Shown here in pieces: positions 1 to 9,284 of a stretch of DNA of 64,000 nucleotides. The DNA comes from an uncultured Oscillospiraceae bacterium (GTDB lineage Bacteria; Bacillota; Clostridia; Oscillospirales; Oscillospiraceae). The position numbers were made by a program, and so were the translations under genes. The notes beneath the pieces were generated by a model. The model had not been told where the DNA came from. It saw only the letters and a program-made list of their open reading frames with translations, and made no database searches. How positions within the stretch are numbered: the first letter of the stretch is position 1; each line of letters starts with the position of its first letter. The stretch is from assembly GCA_934597345.1 (NCBI GenBank), contig CAKTRJ010000005.1, positions 1 to 64,000 of the forward strand, read 5' to 3'.

Positions 1-71
1 CCCAGAGAGGATTTGAACCTCCGACCCCACGCTTAGGAGGCGTGTGCTCTATCCAGCTGAGCTACTGAGAC
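1..71 (-). tRNA. tRNA-Arg (anticodon CCT), 3' end cut by window edge
   Basis: Read on the minus strand this gives a D-arm (GCTC...GAGC), an anticodon stem with the 7-base loop CTCCTAA (anticodon CCT, reading AGG), a T-arm with the TTCGAAT loop, and the start of the 3' acceptor strand (CTGGG). The last two or three acceptor bases lie outside the window. Two decayed relatives follow at 101-164 and 201-248. Confidence 0.9.
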
Positions 72-100
72 ATTTTTCAGATTTATGCAATTTTCATTGC

Positions 101-164
101 TCGAAGGAATCGAACAATCTGCCGCTTAGGAGGCGGGCCCTCTATCCCGGTGAGGTACGGAGGC
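101..164 (-). pseudogene. Decayed tRNA-Arg(CCT) copy
   Basis: The 5' acceptor strand GCCTCCG, a self-consistent D-stem (CCTC/GAGG) and an anticodon loop CTCCTAA are present. The 3' half has lost the acceptor complement and most of the T-stem, although a TTCGATT loop is still visible. The 5' half is therefore tRNA-like and the 3' half is degenerate. Unlikely to be a working tRNA. Confidence 0.65.
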
Positions 165-200
165 ATGTATGAAGATTGGTTTTTGCTAGTTGAAATCAGG

Positions 201-248
201 TCGGTTCTCTTAGGAGGCGGTCGCTCTATACAACTGAGCTACGGAGGC
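201..248 (-). pseudogene. 5' half of a tRNA-Arg(CCT) copy
   Basis: The acceptor 5' strand GCCTCCG, the D-arm (GCTC...GAGC) and the anticodon loop CTCCTAA are intact. The sequence stops resembling a tRNA just after the anticodon loop, so only a 5' half remains. The break is near where tRNA-targeting integrases often cross over, but recombination between tandem tRNAs would also leave this. Confidence 0.65.
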
Positions 249-322
249 ATACGCAAGCTGTATTTTACCCCATACGCCGCGTATTTGTCAACGGAAAAGC
301 ACGAAAAAGTTGACGAAACCCC

Positions 323-351
323 TTGCAATCGAACCACTCAGGGAATATAAT
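323..351 (+). promoter_or_regulatory. Sigma-A type promoter for typA
   Basis: TTGCAA, a 17-base spacer, then TATAAT, ending about 45 bases before the typA start codon. Sequence match only. Confidence 0.7.
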
Positions 352-395
352 AGCAAGGTTGATGAAATTATACCCAGAAGAAAGGGGTTTTACCT

Positions 396-2225
396 TTGCA
401 GAACGAAAAACTGAGAAATGTTGCCATTATCGCCCACGTTGACCACGGCAAGACCACGCTGGTGGATCAGATGCTGAAGCAGGGCGGTGTATACCGCGAG
501 AATCAGGAGACGGTGGAGCGCGTCATGGACTCCAACGATCTGGAGCGTGAGCGCGGCATCACCATTCTGGCCAAGAACACCGCCATCCAGTACGGCGACA
601 CCAAGATCAACATCGTGGATACCCCGGGCCATGCCGACTTCGGCGGCGAGGTGGAGCGTATCCTGAAGATGGTCAACGGCGTTATCCTGCTGGTGGACGC
701 CGCCGAAGGCCCCATGCCCCAGACCCGCTTCGTGCTGAGCCGCGCGCTGGAGCTGGGCCACCGGGTCATCGTGGTCATCAACAAGATCGACCGCCCCGAC
801 CAGCGCATCCACGAGGTCATCGATGAGGTGCTGGAGCTGCTGTTGGATCTGGACGCGACTCCGGAGCAGCTGGACAGCCCCATGCTGTTCTGCTCCGCCC
901 GCAACGGCACCGCCAGCTACTCCCCCGACGTGGTAGGCACCGACCTGAAGCCGCTGTTCGACACCATTCTGGACTATATTCCCGCGCCGGAGGCCGACCT
1001 TGACCAGCCCTTCCAGATGCTGGTCAGCGCCATCGACTACAACGAGTTCGTGGGCCGCATCGCCATCGGCCGCATCGAGCGGGGCGTGCTGAAGCAGAAT
1101 CAGGAGATCGCGGTTTGCAACTATCACGATCCCAACGCGCCCGCCAAGAAGGCCAAGGCCGTCAGCATGTACGAGTTCGCCGGTCTGGGCAAGGTGCCCA
1201 TCACCGAGGCCACCGCCGGCAACATCATCGCCCTCAGCGGTATCGGCGACATCACCATCGGCGACACCATCTGCGCGCCCGACTGTGTGGAGCCGTTGCC
1301 CTTCGTGAAGATCAGCGCTCCCACGGTGGAAATGACCTTCTCCGTCAACGACAGTCCCTTTGCCGGACGGGAGGGCAAGTTCGTCACCAGCCGTCAGTTG
1401 CGCGACCGTCTGTGGCGTGAAACGCTGAAGGACGTGTCCCTCCGCGTCAGCGAGATCGACGGCGTGATGGACGCCTTCAACGTGGCGGGCCGCGGCGAGA
1501 TGAGCCTGTCCATCCTGATCGAGACCATGCGCCGCGAGGGCTATGAGTTCCAGGTGTCCCCTCCCCGCGTGCTGTATCAGACCATCGACGGCAAGAAGTG
1601 CGAGCCCATCGAGCGTCTGGTGGTGGACGTGCCCAGCGAGAGCGTGGGCGCGGTCATTGAAAAGCTGGGCGCCCGTAAGGCCGACCTGACGGAAATGACT
1701 CCCATCGGCAACCGCATGAAGGTGGAGTTCCTGGTTCCCAGCCGCGGTCTGTTCGGCTATCGCAACGAGTTCCTGACCGACACCCGCGGCGAGGGCATCA
1801 TGGCCAGCGTGTTTGACAGCTACGCCCCCTATAAGGGCGAGCTGACCCGCCGCAACACCGGCTCTCTGGTGGCCAGCGAGACCGGCGAGTCCATCACCTA
1901 CGGCCTGTTCAACGCCCAGGAGCGCGGCGTGCTGTTCATCGGCGCCAACGTGGGTGTGTACGAGGGCATGGTGGTGGGTATCAGCCCCAAGCAGGAGGAC
2001 ATCGTGGTGAACGTCTGCAAGAAGAAGCAGCTGACCAACACCCGTGCCGCCGGCAGCGATGACGCTCTGCGTCTGGTACCGCCCCGGAAGATGAGCCTGG
2101 AGCAGTGTCTGGAGTTCCTGGCGGATGACGAGCTGCTGGAGGTCACCCCCAAGAACCTCCGCATCCGCAAGACCATCCTGAACCATGAGCGCCGCATGAA
2201 GGCCCAGCACGGCAAGAAAAACTGA
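396..2225 (+). CDS. typA: Translational GTPase TypA/BipA
   Basis: A ribosome-associated GTPase of the EF-G-like superfamily, linked in other bacteria to 50S assembly and stress adaptation. The 609 residues match the family length. The P-loop AHVDHGKT is at residues 13-20, followed by the DTPGH and NKID nucleotide motifs, the beta-barrel and EF-G-like domains III/V, and the BipA-specific C-terminal domain. The start is a TTG placed about nine bases after AGAAAGGGG. The next in-frame ATG lies inside the conserved N-terminus, so the TTG is preferred. Monocistronic, with its own promoter and terminator. Confidence 0.96.
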   Translation: MQNEKLRNVAIIAHVDHGKTTLVDQMLKQGGVYRENQETVERVMDSNDLERERGITILAKNTAIQYGDTKINIVDTPGHADFGGEVERILKMVNGVILLVDAAEGPMPQTRFVLSRALELGHRVIVVINKIDRPDQRIHEVIDEVLELLLDLDATPEQLDSPMLFCSARNGTASYSPDVVGTDLKPLFDTILDYIPAPEADLDQPFQMLVSAIDYNEFVGRIAIGRIERGVLKQNQEIAVCNYHDPNAPAKKAKAVSMYEFAGLGKVPITEATAGNIIALSGIGDITIGDTICAPDCVEPLPFVKISAPTVEMTFSVNDSPFAGREGKFVTSRQLRDRLWRETLKDVSLRVSEIDGVMDAFNVAGRGEMSLSILIETMRREGYEFQVSPPRVLYQTIDGKKCEPIERLVVDVPSESVGAVIEKLGARKADLTEMTPIGNRMKVEFLVPSRGLFGYRNEFLTDTRGEGIMASVFDSYAPYKGELTRRNTGSLVASETGESITYGLFNAQERGVLFIGANVGVYEGMVVGISPKQEDIVVNVCKKKQLTNTRAAGSDDALRLVPPRKMSLEQCLEFLADDELLEVTPKNLRIRKTILNHERRMKAQHGKKN

Positions 2226-2230
2226 GCATA

Positions 2231-2266
2231 AAAGGCAGCCTGTCCGTCGGACAGGTTGCCTTTTTT
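2231..2266 (+). terminator. Intrinsic terminator of typA
   Basis: A GC-rich hairpin (GGCAGCCTGTCC paired with GGACAGGTTGCC) followed by six T, starting 5 bases after the typA stop. Confidence 0.9.
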
Positions 2267-2367
2267 CATCATGTCAACTCTGGTTGCGGCGATTGTAAGC
2301 CGCCGTAGGTAGACTTTACATCCCGTTTCTGGTAGAATAGCAGCAGAAACGGAAAGGAGAAACGCCC

Positions 2368-2928
2368 ATGACCTTTGGTGAAAAGCTGCAGGCCCTGCGC
2401 AAGGCGCGGGGATGGAGTCAGGAGGAGCTGGCGCAGCAGATCAACGTCTCCCGGCAGGCCCTGTCCAAGTGGGAGAGCGGCGCATCGGTGCCGGACACGG
2501 AGAATGTGGTGGCCCTCAGCCGCCTGTTCGGCGTGCCGACCGATTATCTGCTGCTGGACGAGATGAAGGAGCCCGGCCCCGGTCAAGGCTCACCGGCCGT
2601 CGCGTGGCCGAAGCCCCGCAAGTACCTGCTGGCCGCCGCCATCGTCGGTGCGGTGGGTGCGGTAGCCCTCCGGTTCATCTGGGCCGCAATGACCGCCTCT
2701 ATGTTCTTCAACTTCAGCTCCGACGCATGGAGCTTTATGGAAAACGACACCGGTCTGCCCATCGGCTCCTTTGCCCCGATGATACAGCATTACACCCTGC
2801 TGTCGGTGCTGAACACGGTATTTCTGGTGCTGCTGGCGGCAGGCGGTCTGGGTGCGGCCTTTTACCATCCCCTCCTGCGCCTGTGGAAAAAGCACTGCAC
2901 CAAGGATGCCCCAGAAAATGACGCCTGA
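2368..2928 (+). CDS. XRE-family transcriptional regulator with membrane tail
   Basis: A 186-residue protein with an N-terminal Cro/C1-type helix-turn-helix (about residues 3-60, with QINVSRQALSKWESG as the recognition region), then two hydrophobic segments (about 87-110 and 137-160). This layout is common in Clostridia for membrane-linked regulators of unknown signal. The start ATG follows GGAAAGGAG. It stands alone between two terminators, so the target genes cannot be named. Confidence 0.85.
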   Translation: MTFGEKLQALRKARGWSQEELAQQINVSRQALSKWESGASVPDTENVVALSRLFGVPTDYLLLDEMKEPGPGQGSPAVAWPKPRKYLLAAAIVGAVGAVALRFIWAAMTASMFFNFSSDAWSFMENDTGLPIGSFAPMIQHYTLLSVLNTVFLVLLAAGGLGAAFYHPLLRLWKKHCTKDAPENDA

Positions 2929-2949
2929 TCTTTCCCTGTTTTCTTTGAT

Positions 2950-2990
2950 AAAAAAGGACTCCGTACGCCGCGGCGCACGGAGTCCTTTTT
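2950..2990. terminator. Bidirectional terminator
   Basis: AAAAAGGACTCCGT and ACGGAGTCCTTTTT form a hairpin with A and T runs on both sides. It lies between the convergent XRE gene and the GH25 gene. Confidence 0.88.
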
Positions 2991-3886
2991 CATTCACCCT
3001 TCGGGACAAACATCAGGTTCATATCCACCTGAATGTCGATGCCGTCCAGCTGGCCGCTGGCGGTATACTGCCACATGTCAAAGCGGTAGTAGAAGTCGGG
3101 ATAGCTGTTGTAGTCCGCCACCCACAGGGAATAGTCCGCCAGGCGGCTCAGGTCATAGTGATAGTACCCCTGCTGGCGGTTAATGTACACACCGGCCCGG
3201 TAGCCCGCCTCCTGGATGGTCTGGCAGAAGGCCACGGCGCTGTCGGTCAGGTGGGCGTAGTCATAGCCGTTGGTGCGGGAATCCTCCACCGCAATGGGTT
3301 CCCAGTCGAAGTAGATGGGCATTTCCATCCTGCGGCCGTCCAGCTGCTCCAGTACATATCGGGCCTCCTCCCTGCCCTCCTCCGCCGTCAGGGCCTGCGA
3401 GAAGAAGTACACGCCGGTGTCGATACCGGCGGCATGCGCGCCGTCCAGATGGCTGGTGAACAGCTCGTCCGGTTGCAAAGCACCTTTGCCGTAGCCCCGG
3501 TAGCCCAGGCGGATGATGGCAAACTCCACGCCGTCCGCTGCGGCCTTATCCCAATCCACATCACCCTGAAACACCGACAGGTCGATGCCCCGCCGGGTGG
3601 TAAAGTCGCGGCCCTGATAGTAGGGCTGCTCCTCCAGCGTCACGAACTGCCAGCGCCGCAGCGGACTGACGGCAAAGCTCTCGTGGGGCGTCAGCCATAC
3701 CATATTGGCCCCGTCGTTGACGTAGACCTGTCCCGCGTGGGGATCCGGCTCCTCCCGCTGGGCCGCGGGCCGCAGCGACCGGAACACCAGCACCAGCAGC
3801 ACCGCCGCGACTGCCGCCAGCACAACCGCCAGCAGCACCGGCAGGATGCTTCTTCTCTGTTTTCTCTGTCTGGTCATGACCGCCAT
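2990..3886 (-). CDS. Glycoside hydrolase family 25 (lysozyme-like) membrane-anchored protein
   Basis: A 298-residue protein with a basic N-terminus and one membrane segment (about residues 14-36), then a GH25 muramidase domain. Typical features are RGIDLSVFQGDVDW (the DXSXXQG-like strand with the catalytic-region Asp), FAIIRLGYRGYGKG, the acidic FDWEP strand and WVADYN near the C-terminus. GH25 enzymes cleave the MurNAc-GlcNAc bond of peptidoglycan, and this one would act on the outer face of the membrane. Its start overlaps the translation signals of the flavodoxin gene just upstream, so the two are probably co-transcribed. Confidence 0.88.
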   Translation of the reverse strand: MAVMTRQRKQRRSILPVLLAVVLAAVAAVLLVLVFRSLRPAAQREEPDPHAGQVYVNDGANMVWLTPHESFAVSPLRRWQFVTLEEQPYYQGRDFTTRRGIDLSVFQGDVDWDKAAADGVEFAIIRLGYRGYGKGALQPDELFTSHLDGAHAAGIDTGVYFFSQALTAEEGREEARYVLEQLDGRRMEMPIYFDWEPIAVEDSRTNGYDYAHLTDSAVAFCQTIQEAGYRAGVYINRQQGYYHYDLSRLADYSLWVADYNSYPDFYYRFDMWQYTASGQLDGIDIQVDMNLMFVPKGE

Positions 3887-3887
3887 C

Positions 3888-4484
3888 TCATTTCTCCGCC
3901 TTCATCATCTGCCACATGACCCGCTGGGCAAACTCGCGGGCACGGGCCGCTTTTTCCTCGTCCATAAACGCGGTCTTGTAGCCCAGATGCCGCTCGCCGT
4001 ACAGGCCCAGCCACTGAAGATGGGCATGCTTGCAGGTGCGGCGCAGGGTCTCCTCCCACAGGTCGGCGCCCTTCTCCACCCGATAGCCGCAGGTGGTGAT
4101 GGCCGCCACGGCCTTGCCCTCCCACAGGGACGGGCCTTTTTCGTCACCGTAGTACTTGCACAGAGCGTAGATGCAGCGATCCAGCGCCGCCTTCATGGGT
4201 GCGGTGCAGCTCCACAGATAGATGGGGCTGGCCAACAGCAGCAGATCGCAGTCGAGGATATCCGCATAAATAGCGGTCATATCGTCGTCAATGACGCAGT
4301 TGGGGCCGTCCCAGTCCCACTGGCAGCCCCGGCAGGCCATGCAGGGGCTGATGGCCTCGTCATAGAGGGAGTACACCACAAAGGTGTTGCCCGCCGCCTG
4401 CCACTCGTCCAGAAACGGCGTCATCAAGGCGCGGGTATTGCTCTGCCCTCCTCGGGGCGAGCCAAACAGGACGCAGCACTTCAT
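3888..4484 (-). CDS. Flavodoxin-fold NAD(P)H-dependent FMN reductase family protein
   Basis: The N-terminal motif LFGSPRGGQSNTRAL is the phosphate-binding loop of the NADPH-dependent FMN reductase/flavodoxin fold. CMACRGCQWDWDGPNC holds four closely spaced cysteines, as in iron-sulfur flavoprotein-like members, although the spacing is not the classical Isf one. I choose the ATG at 4484 over the upstream in-frame ATG because AAAGGAGAA sits directly before it. Electron donor and acceptor are unknown. Transcribed with rlmA and a MATE gene upstream (15-base gap). Confidence 0.82.
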   Translation of the reverse strand: MKCCVLFGSPRGGQSNTRALMTPFLDEWQAAGNTFVVYSLYDEAISPCMACRGCQWDWDGPNCVIDDDMTAIYADILDCDLLLLASPIYLWSCTAPMKAALDRCIYALCKYYGDEKGPSLWEGKAVAAITTCGYRVEKGADLWEETLRRTCKHAHLQWLGLYGERHLGYKTAFMDEEKAARAREFAQRVMWQMMKAEK

Positions 4485-4498
4485 GGAATGTTCTCCTT

Positions 4499-5326
4499 TC
4501 ACACGCGCTCAAAAATATGGATGTCAAAGGCCGCCGTGGTGGTCAGCTGCTCCAACGCCGCCAGACGGTCCTTCCCCGCCCGGGGCGTTTTCCAGCAGTA
4601 GGGCGTCATGCCGAACAGGGCCTGAATGTCCTCCTGACAGGGCAGTGTGATGGTATCCTTCACATGGATAATATCCGTATACCGGAAGCCCTCATAGGGC
4701 GTCTCGCCGGTCTCGTTGCGGTAGGGGCGGTCATACAGCACCTGCTTCATCTCCCACAGGTGCTCCGCCGCCGGAACGACGTACAGGAAATACCCGCCGG
4801 GCCGCAGCACCCGGTGAAACTCGTCGACGGCCAGCGGCGAAAAGCAGTCCAGCAGCAGATCGATAGTCCCCTCCGCCAGCGGCAGATGATAGGCGCTGGC
4901 CACGGCGATCTCCGCCTGCTTCACCTGCTTTGCCGCCCGCCGGGCCATATCCTTGGAGATGTCGATGCCCGCCATGTGGGGCTCCTTCCCCGCGCGGGAC
5001 AGCGCCTCCCAGATGGCGGCGGTATAGTACCCCTCGCCGCAGCCCACGTCCAGCACGGCAGGCGCTTCCGGCGTATAGTGAACCGCCAGCTGACACAGCG
5101 CCTGCTGCAAAAAGCCGTAGTAGCCCTTCTTGAGAAAGGCGCTGCGGGCGGCGGTCATGGCCTTGTCATCGCCGGGAGACTTGGAGTGCCGCTGGTTCAC
5201 CGGCAGCAGATAGGTATAGCCCTCTTTTGCGATGTCAAAGCAGTGGCCATTGGGACAGCGGCAGGTCTTTTCCTCCCGGTCAAGCGCCGCACCGCACACA
5301 GTGCAGCGAAACAGGCTCCTCATCAC
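4499..5326 (-). CDS. rlmA: 23S rRNA (guanine-N1) methyltransferase, RlmA family
   Basis: A 275-residue SAM-dependent methyltransferase. The N-terminal zinc site has Cys8, Cys11, Cys24 and His28, as in RlmA, and the SAM-binding strand VLDVGCGEGYY is near residue 91. Family members methylate G745 or G748 in helix 35 of 23S rRNA. In some bacteria this gives tylosin resistance (TlrB type), and which base is modified cannot be read from the sequence. The start codon overlaps the MATE stop by 4 bases (ATGA), so translation is likely coupled. Confidence 0.85.
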   Translation of the reverse strand: MMRSLFRCTVCGAALDREEKTCRCPNGHCFDIAKEGYTYLLPVNQRHSKSPGDDKAMTAARSAFLKKGYYGFLQQALCQLAVHYTPEAPAVLDVGCGEGYYTAAIWEALSRAGKEPHMAGIDISKDMARRAAKQVKQAEIAVASAYHLPLAEGTIDLLLDCFSPLAVDEFHRVLRPGGYFLYVVPAAEHLWEMKQVLYDRPYRNETGETPYEGFRYTDIIHVKDTITLPCQEDIQALFGMTPYCWKTPRAGKDRLAALEQLTTTAAFDIHIFERV

Positions 5327-6714
5327 TTTTCTCCCTCCGGCAGCGTCACGTCATGGATCCACTTTCCCCTTCGGATGCGGAGAAAGCACAGGGGACACTT
5401 GATCAGAGACTCCGCCTGGATGGCGGCCGCCACCCACCAGTAGGAGCTGCCCAGCACCAGCGCGAACAGCGCCGTCAGCGGCAGGGCCGCCAGCCACTGG
5501 GGGGCGATATCCAGCACGGCGGAGCAGAACACATCGCCGCCCGAGCGCAGCACGCCGGTGACGGCGGTGATGGCATAGGCATGCAGCGGAATGGACGCGA
5601 AGCCCGTCACGGCCAGCGCCGTGGCGATACGGGCCGTTTCATCATACAGCTTGAACAGCGGGAAGATCACCGGCTGGAACAGCAGCGGCACCAGTGCCAG
5701 CGCGAACACCGCCAGCACCACGCCCACCAGAATGGTGACCCACAGCAGGGTGTGGCTCAGCTCCAGCACCTCCCTGTGGCTCTGCCCCTCGCCGATGGCC
5801 TTGCCCACCATAACGGCGGTGGCCGCGCCAAGTCCGAAGCACACCACCAGGAACAGCCGGTTCAGGTTGCCCATGACAGCGTTGGCCGCCAGATACTCCA
5901 CGGAATTGACCGTATAGCCCAGGATCACCGTCAGCATACTGTTGCCCAGACCCCAGAGCAGCTCATTGCACAGCACCGGCGAGGAATACTTCACGAACCG
6001 GCGGAGCATCTCCCAGCCGGGGCGGAAAAATGCTTCCAGGTGCAGGGGCATGGTCCTGCTGCGCAGGGCGCAGAACAGGCACACCACAAACTCCGCCACC
6101 CGGCTCAGCAGCGTGGCGATGGCCGCACCCTCCACCCCCAGCATGGGGAAGCCGCACTTGCCGAAGATCAGCAGATAGTTCATGCCGGTGTTGATCACCG
6201 TGGACATGCCGAACAGCTTCATGCCGAAAGCGGAGTTCTCCACGCTGCGCTGGGCGCTGACATAGATGGAAGACAGCATATTGAACACATAGGAAAAGCC
6301 GATCAGCCGCAGATACGGTGCGCCCAGCACCGACAGGTCGTGGTTGTTGCTGAGCAGATCCATGATCGCCACCGGCCAGCGGTAAAGCACCACGCCGATC
6401 ACCACGGCGATGCCAACACCCAGATAGGCGGCCACGCCCATGGCGCGGCTGATGTTCTCCATGTCTTTCTTGCCCCAGTACTGGCTGATGAGGATGCCCA
6501 CGCCGGACTGGACGCCGAACACGATGGAGATCAGCAGGAACACCGGCACGTTGGCGGTAGTCACGGCGGCCATGGCCTCGTTGCTCAGGCGGCTGACCAT
6601 GAAGGTGTCGATGAGGCCCAGGGAAAAGGTGATGAGATTTTGCAGGGCGATAGGCGCTGTCAGGCGGAAAAGCCGCTCATAAAAAGCGCGGGGACGTTTC
6701 AGTTCTCGGATCAT
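5323..6714 (-). CDS. MATE-family efflux transporter
   Basis: A 463-residue polytopic membrane protein with about 12 hydrophobic segments. The N-terminal signature is PIALQNLITFSLGLIDTFMVSRL, and a second-half repeat begins near residue 245, as in the two-fold MATE fold. Family members export cationic drugs or metabolites with Na+ or H+. The substrate is unknown. It heads a tight minus-strand group with rlmA, the flavodoxin and GH25. It lies 8 bases after the cysteine desulfurase, which may share the transcript. Confidence 0.88.
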   Translation of the reverse strand: MIRELKRPRAFYERLFRLTAPIALQNLITFSLGLIDTFMVSRLSNEAMAAVTTANVPVFLLISIVFGVQSGVGILISQYWGKKDMENISRAMGVAAYLGVGIAVVIGVVLYRWPVAIMDLLSNNHDLSVLGAPYLRLIGFSYVFNMLSSIYVSAQRSVENSAFGMKLFGMSTVINTGMNYLLIFGKCGFPMLGVEGAAIATLLSRVAEFVVCLFCALRSRTMPLHLEAFFRPGWEMLRRFVKYSSPVLCNELLWGLGNSMLTVILGYTVNSVEYLAANAVMGNLNRLFLVVCFGLGAATAVMVGKAIGEGQSHREVLELSHTLLWVTILVGVVLAVFALALVPLLFQPVIFPLFKLYDETARIATALAVTGFASIPLHAYAITAVTGVLRSGGDVFCSAVLDIAPQWLAALPLTALFALVLGSSYWWVAAAIQAESLIKCPLCFLRIRRGKWIHDVTLPEGEK

Positions 6715-6722
6715 TTCTTACC

Positions 6723-7856
6723 TCATAGCATGGGAAAACGTGTATTCTTGTGCTGCAAAAGCGCCGCGTACAGCGCGTCGATATCGTCAAAGGTGGTCTC
6801 CGGGCCGAAGCTGACGCGCAGTACGCCATTGGCGGTGCGCTTATCCAGCCCCAGGGCCGTCACCACATGGCTCAGCTTGCCCCGGTGGCAGGCGCTGCCC
6901 GCCGACAGGCAGATACCCTGACTTCCCAGATCGGTGACCACGTTGGCGCTGGGATACCCCACCAGCGACACCATCAGGATATGGGGCGCTTCGCCCTGTC
7001 CCACAGCCACCATGCCGTCGATGGACAGCAGCTTCTCACGGCAGTAGGCCTTCACCTCCGCCATATGGGCCAGCTTGTCCGCCAGGCCCTGGGCGCGCAG
7101 CTCCGCCGCCTTGGCAAAGCCCGCGATCTGGGCGGTGGCCTCGGTACCGGAGCGGGTGCCCTCCTCCTGTCCGCCGCCATGGAGCAGCGGGCGGATATTG
7201 CGGACATTGGGGCCCACATACAGCGCGCCGATGCCCTTGGGGCCGCCGATCTTATGGGCGGAAAGGCTCATCATGTCCACGCCCAGCGTCTTAGGATCAC
7301 AGGGCACCTTCATAAAGCCCTGCACCGCGTCGGTATGCAGCAGGGCGCGGCTATGGCGCGCCTTCATAAGCTGTGCGATCTCCGCCACGGGGAACACGCA
7401 GCCGGTCTCGTTGTTCACCAGCATGATGCTGACCACCGCCGTGTCCTCCCGCAGCGCCTCACCCACCTGCTGGGCGGTGATGTGGCCGGTCATGTCTGGT
7501 TTGAGATACGTCACCTCACAGCCCTGCTGCTCCAGCGCGCGGCAGGTCTCCAGCACGGCGCTGTGCTCCACGGTGGTGGTGATGATATGGCGGCCCGCAT
7601 GGCGGTTCTGCCACAGGGCGGCCTGAATGGCCCAATTGTCGCTCTCCGTGCCGCAGGAGGTGAAGTGCAGTTCTTTCGGCTGGCAGCCCACCGCGCCCGC
7701 GATAACGGCCCGATAGCCCTCCACCATCTTCTTGGCCTCCTGTCCCATGGGATACTGGGAGGAGGGATTGCCGAACTGCTGCGTCAGCACGCGGTACATT
7801 TCATCGGCAACAGCCTTGGGTACAGGGGTGGTGGCGGCGTGATCCAGATAAATCAT
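6723..7856 (-). CDS. Cysteine desulfurase (NifS/IscS type)
   Basis: A PLP enzyme that moves sulfur from L-cysteine to an active-site cysteine for Fe-S clusters or thiolated tRNA. The start MIYLDHAATTPVP is typical. The PLP lysine is Lys202 in SAHKIGGPKG, and the catalytic cysteine is Cys323 in SAGSACHRG. At 377 residues it is normal for group I NifS-like enzymes. No iscU-like scaffold gene is next to it, so whether it serves Fe-S assembly or tRNA thiolation is open. It is divergent from mtaB, which needs sulfur for tRNA methylthiolation. Confidence 0.92.
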   Translation of the reverse strand: MIYLDHAATTPVPKAVADEMYRVLTQQFGNPSSQYPMGQEAKKMVEGYRAVIAGAVGCQPKELHFTSCGTESDNWAIQAALWQNRHAGRHIITTTVEHSAVLETCRALEQQGCEVTYLKPDMTGHITAQQVGEALREDTAVVSIMLVNNETGCVFPVAEIAQLMKARHSRALLHTDAVQGFMKVPCDPKTLGVDMMSLSAHKIGGPKGIGALYVGPNVRNIRPLLHGGGQEEGTRSGTEATAQIAGFAKAAELRAQGLADKLAHMAEVKAYCREKLLSIDGMVAVGQGEAPHILMVSLVGYPSANVVTDLGSQGICLSAGSACHRGKLSHVVTALGLDKRTANGVLRVSFGPETTFDDIDALYAALLQHKNTRFPML

Positions 7857-8000
7857 AACGGTTTCCTCTCTATTTTTCGTCTGGCGGGTCTTGTCATACC
7901 CGGCAGAATCAAGTATAATGGGGTATTATTTTAGGGACTGTTTCCTTATGGTGAGTGTCCGTAATTTTTAATTATACTGTATCAAAAAGGAAAGTGCAAG

Positions 8001-9284
8001 ATGCGCGTTGCGATTTACACCCTTGGCTGCAAGGTGAACCAATACGAGACCCAGGCCATGGAGCAGGAGCTTGTCCGCCGGGGTCATACGCTGGTGCCCT
8101 TTGAGGAAACGGCGGATGCCTACATCGTCAATACCTGCTCCGTCACCGCCGTCAGCGACAAAAAGTCCCGCCAGATGATCCGCCGCTGCCGCAAGCTCAA
8201 CGAAAACGCCGTGGTGGCCGCCTGCGGCTGCTATGTCCAGACCCATCCCGACGAGGCGGCGGGCCTGGCGCTGGATCTGATCGCCGGCACCGGCGACCGG
8301 ATGGCGTTTCTGGACCTTCTGGAGCAGGCCGCCCACGAGAAGGAGCCGGTGACCCTGCTGGACGACGCCCTGCGCCGCCGCCAGTTCGAGGTGCTGCCCG
8401 CCGGCGGCATGGCCGAGCGCACCCGCGCCATGCTGAAGGTGGAGGACGGCTGCGTCAACTTCTGCACCTACTGCATCATCCCCTACGCCCGCGGCCCGGT
8501 ACGCTCCCTGCCGCTGGAGACGGCGACAGCCCAGACCGCCCAGCTCCGCTCCGAGGGCTACCGCGAGCTGGTGCTGACGGGCATCGAGATCTCCAGCTGG
8601 GGCCACGACCTGAAGAACGGCGCCGGTCTCATCGACCTTTTAGAAACCGTCAGCGCCGCGGCAGGCAACATGCGCCTGCGGCTGGGCAGTCTGGAGCCCC
8701 GCACCATCACCGAGGACTTCTGCCGTCGTGCGGTGAAGCTCCCCAACCTCTGTCCCCACTTCCACCTGTCGCTGCAATCCGGCTGCGACGCCACCTTACA
8801 GCGCATGAACCGCAAATACGACACCGCCCGGTTCTATGAATCGGTGCAGCTGCTGAAGCGGTATTTTGACCGTCCCGCCGTCACCACCGACCTCATCACC
8901 GGCTTCCCCGGCGAGACGGAGGAAGAATTTGCCCAGACGCTGGCGTTCATCGAAAAATGTGGCTTTGCCGCCATGCACATCTTCCCCTACTCCATCCGTC
9001 CCGGCACGAAAGCGGCGGCCATGCCCCAGCTGACGGCAGCGGTGAAGGAGGAGCGGGCCGCGCAGGCGGCGCAGGTGGCCCACCGGATGCATCAGACCTA
9101 TCTGGAGGGCTGTGTCGGCAGGACGTATCCGGTCTTATTCGAGCAGGAAAAGGACGGTCTCTACACCGGCCACGCCCCCAACTATATGGCGGTGGCGGTG
9201 GAGGGCATTGATCTTCACAATCAGGTTCGGGAGGTGACCATTACCGCATGCAATGGAGAGACATTATTGGGGGAGCCGGTATGA
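8001..9284 (+). CDS. mtaB: tRNA t6A37 methylthiotransferase MtaB
   Basis: A radical SAM methylthiotransferase of 427 residues that converts t6A37 to ms2t6A37 in tRNAs reading ANN codons. The UPF0004 domain holds Cys10, Cys46 and Cys75 for one 4Fe-4S cluster. The radical SAM triad is Cys151, Cys155 and Cys158 (CVNFCTYC). A C-terminal TRAM-like segment follows. The opening TLGCKVNQYE is the MtaB signature, unlike MiaB or RimO. RBS AAGGAAAG before the ATG. The stop overlaps the next start (ATGA). Confidence 0.94.
   Translation: MRVAIYTLGCKVNQYETQAMEQELVRRGHTLVPFEETADAYIVNTCSVTAVSDKKSRQMIRRCRKLNENAVVAACGCYVQTHPDEAAGLALDLIAGTGDRMAFLDLLEQAAHEKEPVTLLDDALRRRQFEVLPAGGMAERTRAMLKVEDGCVNFCTYCIIPYARGPVRSLPLETATAQTAQLRSEGYRELVLTGIEISSWGHDLKNGAGLIDLLETVSAAAGNMRLRLGSLEPRTITEDFCRRAVKLPNLCPHFHLSLQSGCDATLQRMNRKYDTARFYESVQLLKRYFDRPAVTTDLITGFPGETEEEFAQTLAFIEKCGFAAMHIFPYSIRPGTKAAAMPQLTAAVKEERAAQAAQVAHRMHQTYLEGCVGRTYPVLFEQEKDGLYTGHAPNYMAVAVEGIDLHNQVREVTITACNGETLLGEPV

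Noticed and set aside
390-2210. 606-residue open frame antisense to typA
   Set aside because: Composition (His, Gln, Gly and Val rich) is that of an antisense frame in GC-rich coding DNA, and typA on the other strand is certain. The same applies to the long antisense frames over rpe, the GRE, spoVK-like, rimO, the kinase and the HExxH genes.
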